Shown here: in pieces, positions 35,614-42,930 of the stretch
Layout of the letters: each line of letters opens with the position of its first letter
How positions within the stretch are numbered: the stretch's first letter is position 1
Assembly (NCBI GenBank): GCA_029572955.1
Contig: JAKPQE010000113.1
Span: 124,001-188,000, forward strand
Direction: 5' to 3'
Length of the DNA: 64,000 bases
Source: Pseudomonadota bacterium
Lineage (GTDB): Bacteria; Pseudomonadota; Alphaproteobacteria; Rhizobiales; JAKPQE01
Translations under genes and position numbers: made by a program
The notes under the pieces: model-generated
Database searches by the model: none
What the model was told of the DNA's origin: nothing
What the model saw: only the letters and a program-made list of their open reading frames with translations

Positions 35614-36525
35614 TTACTTCTTGGCCATGCCCTCGAGCTTCTCGGAGCGGATGGTGTTGCGCTGCAGGCCGGCATCCTTGTGCGGATCCTGGCCGAAAGC
35701 GACCGACATCAGCTGGGTCGGGAAGATCACCGGGATGTGGAAGTTCGTGCCGAACTCCTTGTTGATCGCGTCCTGGTACATCTCGGCATTGGTCTGGCAG
35801 AGCGGGCACGGCGTCGAGATGACGTCGGCGCCGGCGTCCTGCGCCGCCTGAAGGATGTCCTTGATCAGGTGCAGGGTGCGATCCGGGCTCATCACCGCGA
35901 CCGAACCGCCGCAGCAGTTGGTCGGCGTCTCGTACTCGACCGCCTCGGCGCCGCAGGCGCGGGTGAAGTCGTCGAGGAAGTCCGGCCGGTCATGGGTGTC
36001 ATACTTGCCGCCCGCCTCGGTCGCCGCGAACGGGCGCACCGTCTGGCAGCCGACCCAGCCGGCGACCTTCAGGCCGGTCAGCGGGTTGGTCACCTTCTCG
36101 GCGATCTTGTCGACACCGACGTCGTTGACGAACACCTCGGCGACGTGACGGACGCGCAGGTTGTCGTCGTACTGCAGGCCGGCCTCCGAGAGCGCCTCGT
36201 TGACCGCGGCGCGCTTCTTGACGTCCGCCTTGATCTTCTCGTTGCCCGCATGGGTGTTGAGATAGCAGGCGGCGCAGCCGGTGATGACGTCCTGGGTGCC
36301 CTGCTCCACCGCCTTGGCGAGGTTGCGGCCGGTCAGCGTCAGGTTCGGCAGCTGGCCGCCGCCGATATGGCCGACGGAGGCGCCGCAGCAGTTCCAGTCG
36401 TCGATGTCGACGATTTCCATGTCGAGAACCGGCGCGACGGCGCGGATCGACTCGTCGAGATGCTTGCCGGTGCCCTGCGAGGAGCAGCCGGGATAGTAGG
36501 TGAACTTCTTCTTGTCGCCGCTCAT
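35614..36525 (-). CDS. hdrB: HdrB-like protein with two complete CCG domains
   Basis: The 303-residue protein resembles the B subunit of heterodisulfide reductase. Each CCG domain has a full cysteine set: C14, C46-C47, C84 and C87; and C160, C204-C205, C240 and C243. In HdrB such sets hold two noncubane [4Fe-4S] clusters that reduce disulfides. It is the last gene of the qmoA-qmoB-hdrC-hdrB unit, 4 nt after hdrC. It probably takes electrons from HdrC and passes them to, or receives them from, a disulfide or quinone-linked partner. The partner is inferred. Confidence 0.9.
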   Translation of the reverse strand: MSGDKKKFTYYPGCSSQGTGKHLDESIRAVAPVLDMEIVDIDDWNCCGASVGHIGGGQLPNLTLTGRNLAKAVEQGTQDVITGCAACYLNTHAGNEKIKADVKKRAAVNEALSEAGLQYDDNLRVRHVAEVFVNDVGVDKIAEKVTNPLTGLKVAGWVGCQTVRPFAATEAGGKYDTHDRPDFLDDFTRACGAEAVEYETPTNCCGGSVAVMSPDRTLHLIKDILQAAQDAGADVISTPCPLCQTNAEMYQDAINKEFGTNFHIPVIFPTQLMSVAFGQDPHKDAGLQRNTIRSEKLEGMAKK

Positions 36526-36529
36526 CTCG

Positions 36530-37135
36530 TCACACTCCGCTCTGCCGGGCCTCGATCTCGGCCGCCTTCTTCAGGGCGGCCTGCAGACCCTTGCGGCCCT
36601 TGACCGTGTGAGGCATGCCGATGTGCATACGGCCGGCCTTGATCATGCCCATGGCGATCTTGAGATTGTCGAGACCGCGCTTGATGCCTTCGGAGAGGCC
36701 GAAGGAGAAGTAGTACTTGGCCGTCACCAGCCGCTCGTCGGTCCGACCGAAGAGACGGGCGCTCCACCAGAAGCTGTCGGCGAAACGCTTGTTTTCCTTC
36801 TTCGGGGCATAGCCGAGCTCGGACGCCTTGGCGGCGAGGTCCTGAAGGATGTAGGTGACCGGAACGCTGCGCGGGCAGCGCACGACGCAGCGATAGCACG
36901 AGGTGCAGTTCCACAGCGTGTTGGAGGAAAGAACCTCCTCCTTCATGCCGGCGCGGATCATCATGAACAGCTTGCGCGGGCCGTAGTCCATCTGCACGCC
37001 GATCGGGCACGAGCCGGAGCACATGCCGCACTGCATGCACATGGACAGTTTGTCGCCGCCATTGACGTTCTTGTAGACCCACTTGGCGAAGGCGAGGTCG
37101 TACTTGCGAGTGGTGTCCGGAGCAGGTGCGGTCAT
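36530..37135 (-). CDS. hdrC: HdrC-like ferredoxin-type protein
   Basis: The 201-residue protein has two [4Fe-4S] motifs, CMQCGMCSGSCP (C33, C36, C39, C43) and CTSCYRCVVRCP (C77, C80, C83, C87). A helical C-terminal part follows. It lacks the membrane domain that QmoC has, so this organism uses soluble HdrC plus HdrB instead of QmoC. It starts 3 nt after the qmoB stop, with AAGGGG inside the end of qmoB. Its expected job is wiring QmoAB to HdrB. Confidence 0.9.
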   Translation of the reverse strand: MTAPAPDTTRKYDLAFAKWVYKNVNGGDKLSMCMQCGMCSGSCPIGVQMDYGPRKLFMMIRAGMKEEVLSSNTLWNCTSCYRCVVRCPRSVPVTYILQDLAAKASELGYAPKKENKRFADSFWWSARLFGRTDERLVTAKYYFSFGLSEGIKRGLDNLKIAMGMIKAGRMHIGMPHTVKGRKGLQAALKKAAEIEARQSGV

Positions 37136-37138
37136 GGC

Positions 37139-39415
37139 TCAGAACCCCTTGAACGGATTGAAGCCGATCTTGACGATCTCGTCCGAGAAGGCGTTCAGCA
37201 CTTCCGGGACACGGCTGGAATCGGCGATCGAGATTTCCTCGAGGCGGACGCGCTCGGCTTCGAGCATCAGGCTCTTCAGGGTGTCGCCGACCTTGGACAT
37301 GCGCTCCTTGGCGATGGCCGAACCCTTGACGAAGTGGCACTGATAGTCGTCGCCGGACTTGCAGCCCATCAGCATGACGCCGTCATAGCCCTTCTCGAGC
37401 GCGGTCGAGACCCAAAGCAGGGTGACCGAGCCGAGGCAGCGCACCGGGATGATGCGGACATAGGGGCTGATCTGGTGACGGTTGATGCCGGCCATGTCGA
37501 CCGCCGGATAGGCGTCGTTTTCGCAGGCGAAGACGAGGATGCGCGGCTTGCCCGAGAACTCGTCCGGGATCTCCACCGACGACAGCATGTCCGCGACGAT
37601 CTGCGGGCTGTAGTTGTCGAAGGAGATGGTGCGCACCGGGCAGGCACCCATGCAGGTGCCGCAGCGCCGGCAGCGGGCCGGATTGAGGATCGGGTAGTCC
37701 TTCTCGTCCTCGTCGATGGCGCCGAACGGGCACTCCACCGTGCAGCGACGGCACTTGGTGCAGATGTCGAGGCCGAACTTCGGGAACGAGAGGTCGCCGA
37801 CGCGCGGGTGCATGGAAACACCGCCCGAGGCGTTCTTCAGCGCCTGGATGGCCTTCAGCACGGCGCCGGCGGCATCCTCGGCGGTCTCGGCCATGTCCAT
37901 CGGACGGCGGACCGGGCCGCAGGTGTAGATGCCGGTACGACGGGTCTCGTACGGGAAGCAGATGTAGTGCGAGTCGGCAAAACCGTCGGCCAGCATCGGG
38001 ATGTGCGGGCCCTGGCGATACTGCAGATTGAGGATCGGACCGCCTTCCGGGATCGGCCGCTCGGGCCGCTCCGGCGCGGCCGGGGCCTCGCCGGCATAGC
38101 CGGCGATCGCGATCGCGGCTTCCGGATCGATGTCGTCCTTGAGCTGCAGGGCACTCTTTTCCGGCTCGATCGCCTCGGCGCTCGTGTCGGTCGAGTTCGG
38201 CACCATGCCGGTCGCCAGCACGACCATGTCGAGGCCGGAGAGCGGGATGTCGTTGCCGAGCAGGTCGTCGTCATAGGTGACGGTGAGGTCGGCGCCGACC
38301 GACTTGACCTTGCCCTTGACGAAGATGACGCCGGCTTCCTGGGCCTGGCGGTAATATTCCTCGGCGGTGCCGGGGGTGCGCAGCTCCTCGTAGACGATGT
38401 AGCAGCTGGCGTCCGGATCGGCCTTGGCGACCTGCAGGGCCTGCTTGATCGACACCTGGCAGCAGACGCTCGAGCAGTACGGCAGATGGTTCGGGTCGCG
38501 CGAGCCGGCGCACTGGACGAAGGCGACCGTCCTGGCGGCCTTGCCGTCCGACTTGCGCTTCAGGCCGCCATTGGCGAGCATCGCCTCCATCTCGACGTTG
38601 GTGACAACGTCCGGCGAGGCGCCGTAGCCGAGATGGCCGAGCTTGGTCGCGTCGTAGGGCCGCCAGCCGGTGGCCACGACGATGGCGCCGATGGTCTCGG
38701 TGACCTCGGTGCCGCCCTGATTGAAGGTCACGGCGAAGCGGCCGGGCATGCCGGCGGTCTTCGTCACGCGGGTGTTGGTCATCACCTTGATGCGGCCGTC
38801 GCCCTCGACGGCGGAGACGAGGCTCGCGACGTCGTTCTCGACCGGACCGCGGTAGGGCGGCCGGTGCGGGGTGCGCTCGGACCACTTCCTGGCCCAGCCG
38901 CCGAGCTGGTCGGTGCGCTCGACGAGGATGACGTCGTGGCCGGCCCGGGTCGCCTCGCGGGCGGCCGACATGCCGGCGACGCCACCACCGACGACGAGGA
39001 TCGTCTCGGAGAACTCGCCCTCGATCTTGGGCAGCGGCGGCTTGGTCTTGATCGACTGCGCGCAGGCCATGCGGATGTGGTCGTTGGCCAGCATCTGGGT
39101 GTCTTCCTCACCCGCCGGCTGCGACCAGACCACCTGTTCGCGCAGGTTGGCGCGAATGGTGACGGCACCGTCGAAATCGAAGCGATCGGTCATGACGCGC
39201 GGGCTGCACGCGCCGATGATCACCTGATTGACCTCGCCAGCGGCGACGTCGGCCTTGATCATGGCGACGCCTTCGTCGGCGCACAGGCAATCATGCGTCT
39301 TGCAGACCGGAATGCGGTTCTCGGTCGTGGCGACCTTCTCCATCGCGTCCATCGAGACGCTCTCGGCGATGCCGCAACCCTTGCAGAGGTAAACTCCGGG
39401 CTTTCTGTCTGTCAC
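37139..39415 (-). CDS. qmoB: QmoB-like FAD/iron-sulfur oxidoreductase with MvhD domain
   Basis: This 758-residue protein has an N-terminal part with several Cys (C11, C14, C38, C43, C45), a Rossmann FAD motif VVGGGVAGMSAAREA (141-155), and the HdrA-type CAGSRDPNHLPYCSSVCC (302-319). Two [4Fe-4S] motifs (C552/555/558/562 and C582/585/588/592) and a C-terminal MvhD-like domain with C631, C660, C685 and C693 follow. This is the QmoB architecture; methanogen HdrA lacks the MvhD fusion. It would move electrons between AprBA and the quinone pool. The start is GTG 39415, with GGGGGAA upstream. Confidence 0.92.
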   Translation of the reverse strand: MTDRKPGVYLCKGCGIAESVSMDAMEKVATTENRIPVCKTHDCLCADEGVAMIKADVAAGEVNQVIIGACSPRVMTDRFDFDGAVTIRANLREQVVWSQPAGEEDTQMLANDHIRMACAQSIKTKPPLPKIEGEFSETILVVGGGVAGMSAAREATRAGHDVILVERTDQLGGWARKWSERTPHRPPYRGPVENDVASLVSAVEGDGRIKVMTNTRVTKTAGMPGRFAVTFNQGGTEVTETIGAIVVATGWRPYDATKLGHLGYGASPDVVTNVEMEAMLANGGLKRKSDGKAARTVAFVQCAGSRDPNHLPYCSSVCCQVSIKQALQVAKADPDASCYIVYEELRTPGTAEEYYRQAQEAGVIFVKGKVKSVGADLTVTYDDDLLGNDIPLSGLDMVVLATGMVPNSTDTSAEAIEPEKSALQLKDDIDPEAAIAIAGYAGEAPAAPERPERPIPEGGPILNLQYRQGPHIPMLADGFADSHYICFPYETRRTGIYTCGPVRRPMDMAETAEDAAGAVLKAIQALKNASGGVSMHPRVGDLSFPKFGLDICTKCRRCTVECPFGAIDEDEKDYPILNPARCRRCGTCMGACPVRTISFDNYSPQIVADMLSSVEIPDEFSGKPRILVFACENDAYPAVDMAGINRHQISPYVRIIPVRCLGSVTLLWVSTALEKGYDGVMLMGCKSGDDYQCHFVKGSAIAKERMSKVGDTLKSLMLEAERVRLEEISIADSSRVPEVLNAFSDEIVKIGFNPFKGF

Positions 39416-39464
39416 AGTCGTTCCCCCTTGGACCCGTTCCCCTGGGTGTTCTCTTTGAGACCTG

Positions 39465-40736
39465 TCACGCGCCGTCGGCGCGGACGGCCTGAATGGCTTT
39501 CAGCGCAGCCGCGGTCGCCGACTGGGCCGACATCGACACGTCGAACGGACCACCGGCGACACCGGCCGAGAAGATGCCCTCGCCGTCGCCGATCTCGGGC
39601 AGGACGAAACCGTAGTCGTCGACCACGGCACCGACCGTCGGGGCGAAGCCGCCGACCACGCTCGGTTCCATGCCGGTCGCCAGCACGACGAGGTCGTACG
39701 GCTCCTTGTAGATCTCGCGGTCGATGGTGCGCTCGCCGCACAGGACCGGGCGGCCATCCTCGCCGACGATGATGTGGGCCGGCTTCGACTTGACGAAGTT
39801 GACCTGCGGATCGCGGCGCAGACGGTTGTAGAAGGCCTCGAGCTTATCGTGGGCGCGGATGTCGATGTAGTAGATGTCGACCGTCGCGTCGGCATACTGC
39901 TCGCGGACATAGGCGGCGTGCTTCAGCGAGCCGAGGCAGCAGATGCGCGAGCAATAGGGCAGATGGTTGAGGTCGCGCGAGCCGGCGCACTGGATCAGCG
40001 CCACCTTCTTGGCGGGCTCGCCGTTCGACGGACGCACGATCTTGCCGTGGGTCGGACCGTCGTGGGCGGCAAGGCGCTCCATCTCGACATTGGTGACGAT
40101 GTCCGGGCTCAGGTCGTAGGCGTAGGAGGTGAGCTTCTGCGGATCGTACGGCCGCCAGCCGGTCGCCCAGATGATCGCGCCGACATTGAGGTCGAAGGTC
40201 GCTTCCTTCTCGTCGAGGTCGACGGCGCCGTACTTGCAGGCGGCCTTGATCTTCTCGCCCTCGCCGGAGGCGACCGCCTCGGGCGCCACGACGTAGCGCA
40301 TCGGATAGGCGTGCTCGTGCGGCAGGTGGGCGGCCTTGACCTTGTCCAGCCCGTAGTTGAACGAGTTGGCCACTTCCATGTCCGTCGCCTTGGCGCAGTC
40401 GCCGCAGGCGGTGCACTTGGCGTTGACGTAGCGCGGCGTGGTCTTGACCGTCACCGTGTAATTGCCGCGCTCGCCGGAAATGCCGGCGACCTCGGCCATG
40501 GTCATCACCTGCAGGCGCGGGTTCTTCTTGATGCGCTGGTAGTTGATCTCCAGGCCGCAAGTCGGATGACACAGTTTCGGGAAGTAGCGATTGAAGCGGC
40601 TCACGCGACCGCCGAGCGTCGGCTCCTTCTCCAGAAGAACGACGTCGTAGCCGGTCTCGGCCGCCTCGAGCGCGGCCGTCACTCCGGCAATACCGCCACC
40701 AACAACGAGAATCGTCTGGCTCGTCACGCCGGCCAT
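39465..40736 (-). CDS. qmoA: QmoA-like FAD protein
   Basis: The 423-residue HdrA-related flavoprotein has the FAD-binding GGGIAG (13-18), C56 and C60 in KLCHPTCG, a CTACGDC motif (108-114), C167, and CAGSRDLNHLPYCSRICC (250-267). It is shorter than HdrA of methanogens and matches QmoA length. In the Qmo complex it exchanges electrons with adenylylsulfate reductase. It is the first gene of a minus-strand operon with a strong GGGGGAGGAG site and a putative promoter at 40951-40979. aprBA is absent from the window. Confidence 0.92.
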   Translation of the reverse strand: MAGVTSQTILVVGGGIAGVTAALEAAETGYDVVLLEKEPTLGGRVSRFNRYFPKLCHPTCGLEINYQRIKKNPRLQVMTMAEVAGISGERGNYTVTVKTTPRYVNAKCTACGDCAKATDMEVANSFNYGLDKVKAAHLPHEHAYPMRYVVAPEAVASGEGEKIKAACKYGAVDLDEKEATFDLNVGAIIWATGWRPYDPQKLTSYAYDLSPDIVTNVEMERLAAHDGPTHGKIVRPSNGEPAKKVALIQCAGSRDLNHLPYCSRICCLGSLKHAAYVREQYADATVDIYYIDIRAHDKLEAFYNRLRRDPQVNFVKSKPAHIIVGEDGRPVLCGERTIDREIYKEPYDLVVLATGMEPSVVGGFAPTVGAVVDDYGFVLPEIGDGEGIFSAGVAGGPFDVSMSAQSATAAALKAIQAVRADGA

Positions 40737-40950
40737 TCAGGCTCCTCCCCCAAAAACCTTCCGCGTCCTTCCCTCGGGCGCGCGGAGTTTCGTTGTTCTA
40801 TCCTCCCGCCGCCTCGGCAGCGGGATCGGCAGCTCTCTCGCTCCGGGGCCACCAGACGTGCGCCCTTCGGAGCAATCAGCGAACGGACTTACGCCGTCTT
40901 CATGCATCCGTCCGTCGCCCCATGTCGACACGGGACACGGCCGAAGGCGA

Positions 40951-40979
40951 GGTATAAGACAGAATGCCGCTCCATGCAA
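40951..40979 (-). promoter_or_regulatory. Putative sigma-70-type promoter of the qmo-hdr operon
   Basis: On the minus strand TTGCAT (40979-40974) is separated by exactly 17 nt from TATACC (40956-40951). Predicted transcripts would start near 40944, giving a qmoA leader of about 200 nt. Confidence 0.55.
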
Positions 40980-40999
40980 AAGCTCTTATATTCTTTTTT

Positions 41000-41028
41000 T
41001 TGAATGGAAAACACTGATAAGGTATATG
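41000..41028 (+). promoter_or_regulatory. Putative sigma-70-type promoter of sat
   Basis: TTGAAT (41000-41005) is separated by exactly 17 nt from TATATG (41023-41028). It lies 20 nt from the opposing qmoA -35 element, so a regulator bound between them could control both. The sat leader would be about 105 nt. Confidence 0.55.
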
Positions 41029-41140
41029 TCGTGCGCACCAAATCGGGCACCTGACGCGGGAGGGGGTATCCCGCGGGCCGTATTCGTACTCCGATCCGGC
41101 AATACCGAACGACCCGAAATTGTCACCAGGGGGGATCTCC

Positions 41141-42316
41141 ATGTCGCAGCTCGTACCGCCGCATGGCGGCGCTTCGCTCAAGCCGCTTCTGCTTCCGGAA
41201 ACCGAACGCGCCGAAGAACTGAAGCGCGCCGAGAAGCTGAAAAAAGTTCCGATGACCTCGCGCGAGGTCTCCGACGTTTTCATGTTCGCGATGGGTGCCT
41301 ATACGCCGCTCGACGGCTTCATGGGCTATGACGACTGGCGCGGTGTCTGCGTCGATATGAAGCTGGCCAACGGCATCTTCTGGCCGATTCCGATCACGCT
41401 CTCGGCCAGCAAGGAACTCGCCGACTCCATCCACGTCGAGGAAGAGGTCGCGCTGACCGACGCCGAGACCGGCGAGATCCTCGCCATCCTCGAGGTCAAG
41501 GAGAAGTATCGCATCGACAAGACCTTCGAGTGCGAGCACGTGTTCCGCACCGCCGACCCGGAGCATCCGGGCGTGCAGAAGGTCATGGCGCAGGGCGAGG
41601 TCAATCTGGCCGGCCGCGTGATGGCGCTCTCCGAGGGCGAGTATCCGACCAAGTACAAGGACCTCTACGTCCGTCCGGCCGAATCGCGCGCCATGTTCGC
41701 CCAGAAGGGCTGGTCGCGCGTCGCCGCCTTCCAGACCCGCAACCCGATGCATCGCAGCCACGAGCACCTCGCCAAGATCGCGGTCGAGGTGACCGACGGC
41801 GTGTTCATCCACCAGGTGCTCGGCAAGCTGAAGCCGGGCGACATCCCGGCGGAAGTGCGCACCGAGGCGATCCAGGCGATGATCGACAACTATTTCCGCC
41901 CGGGCACCGTCATCCAGGCCGGTTATCCGATCGAGATGCGCTATGCCGGTCCGCGCGAGGCGCTGATCCACGCCCTCATCCGCCAGAACTTCGGCTGCTC
42001 GCACCTCATCGTCGGTCGCGACCATGCCGGCGTCGGCGACTACTACGGCCCGTTCGATGCCCAGCACATCTTCGACGAGCTGTGGGACGGCGCGCTCGTC
42101 ACCCAGCCGCTGAAGATCGACATCACCTTCTACTGCAAGAAGTGCTACGGCATGGCGACCGCCCGCACCTGCCCGCACGGCAAGGAAGACCAGGTCAACA
42201 TCTCCGGCACCAAGCAGCGCGAGATGCTGGCGGCCGGTGCCGACATTCCGCCGGAGTTCTCGCGGCCGGAAGTGGTCAAGATCCTGCAGGCCTATTACGC
42301 CTCGCTCGCCAAGTGA
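41141..42316 (+). CDS. sat: Sulfate adenylyltransferase, dissimilatory type
   Basis: The 391-residue homo-oligomeric ATP sulfurylase has the catalytic [11 protein letters not shown] (198-208) and GRDHAG (292-297). A likely zinc site, C332-x2-C335-x8-C344, lies in [17 protein letters not shown], as in enzymes of sulfate reducers and sulfur oxidisers. In the oxidative direction it converts APS and PPi to sulfate and ATP. It is not the CysDN assimilatory enzyme. The ATG at 41141 has AGGGGGG 7 nt upstream. It diverges from qmoA and is followed by a strong terminator, so it is monocistronic. Confidence 0.95.
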   Translation: MSQLVPPHGGASLKPLLLPETERAEELKRAEKLKKVPMTSREVSDVFMFAMGAYTPLDGFMGYDDWRGVCVDMKLANGIFWPIPITLSASKELADSIHVEEEVALTDAETGEILAILEVKEKYRIDKTFECEHVFRTADPEHPGVQKVMAQGEVNLAGRVMALSEGEYPTKYKDLYVRPAESRAMFAQKGWSRVAAFQTRNPMHRSHEHLAKIAVEVTDGVFIHQVLGKLKPGDIPAEVRTEAIQAMIDNYFRPGTVIQAGYPIEMRYAGPREALIHALIRQNFGCSHLIVGRDHAGVGDYYGPFDAQHIFDELWDGALVTQPLKIDITFYCKKCYGMATARTCPHGKEDQVNISGTKQREMLAAGADIPPEFSRPEVVKILQAYYASLAK

Positions 42317-42343
42317 GCCGGGGCCATCCCTGACGAAAAGCGA

Positions 42344-42380
42344 GGGCCGCGCCGGATCTCCGGCGCGGCCCTTTCCTTTT
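42344..42380 (+). terminator. Rho-independent terminator of sat
   Basis: A perfect 12-bp stem (42344-42355 with 42360-42371) closes an ATCT loop and is followed by TTTCCTTTT, 27 nt after the stop. Confidence 0.92.
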
Positions 42381-42489
42381 CAGGGCCGGCGCATCGGGTC
42401 CGAGGCCGGCGCATCGCGGCCCCCGACACGACAACGCCGCCGCCCCTTTCGGGGTCGGCGGCGCCGATCGTCGGTCGTCGTCCGGTCGG

Positions 42490-42828
42490 TCAGTCGCAGG
42501 CGTCCATCGCCGCGTCCCACTTTTCCTTGTGGACCGAGGTCAGCTTGCCGGCCTTGACGTAGGCGGCGAACTCCTCGTCGGACATCGACTTGACCATCTT
42601 GCCGGCGGCGCAGCCGCAACGTGCCGCGGCGGTGTCGCGCCGCTTCTCGTCCTTCCATTCGGTATAGACGCAAGCATCCAGAATGCGGGTCCGGGCGACC
42701 TCCCGCGTCATATCGCCCGCCGCCGCAGCCGGACCCGCCAAGGGCAGGCCCAGACAAACGAGCGCGAACGCCCCCGATACGATGCCGACGCGGCGCGCCT
42801 TCGCCGCCCTGGCAGACGCAAACATCAT
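42490..42828 (-). CDS. Small secreted protein with four cysteines
   Basis: The 112-residue precursor starts at 42828, with GAGGAGG 7 nt upstream. Its basic N-terminus and hydrophobic core (VGIVSGAFALVCLGLPLAG, cleavage after AAAA) form a signal peptide. The mature part of about 70 residues carries DACVY, RCGCAAG and a C-terminal DACD, so two disulfides or a metal site are possible. A helix SMSDEEFAAYVKAGKL follows the cysteine core. I do not recognise the family. It lies downstream of the molybdopterin enzyme on the same strand, 102 nt away, and may be co-transcribed with it. Confidence 0.72.
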   Translation of the reverse strand: MMFASARAAKARRVGIVSGAFALVCLGLPLAGPAAAAGDMTREVARTRILDACVYTEWKDEKRRDTAAARCGCAAGKMVKSMSDEEFAAYVKAGKLTSVHKEKWDAAMDACD

Positions 42829-42930
42829 GGATGGCCTCCTCATCCTACTCGATGCCCATTCCGTTGAACCCCCGCCCGATCCTTCGTCGCCGAAGCAGGC
42901 GCTCGTTGATAGCGCGGCCGACTGCCGCCG

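Larger units (their letters stand above)
40737..41140. other. Divergent sat / qmoA regulatory region
   Basis: This 404-bp gap contains back-to-back promoter candidates (see separate entries), a 20-bp AT-rich tract between their -35 elements, and leaders of about 100 nt (sat) and 200 nt (qmoA). The sat leader has a perfect 7-bp hairpin, CGCGGGA/TCCCGCG (41055-41061 with 41069-41075). No coding frame is credible. Confidence 0.7.

Noticed and set aside
36500-39772. A 1090-codon open frame on the plus strand across qmoB, hdrC and hdrB
   Set aside because: It is antisense to three genes with complete iron-sulfur motifs. Its composition (many Asp-Gly-His-Ala-Arg runs) is typical of GC-driven antisense frames.
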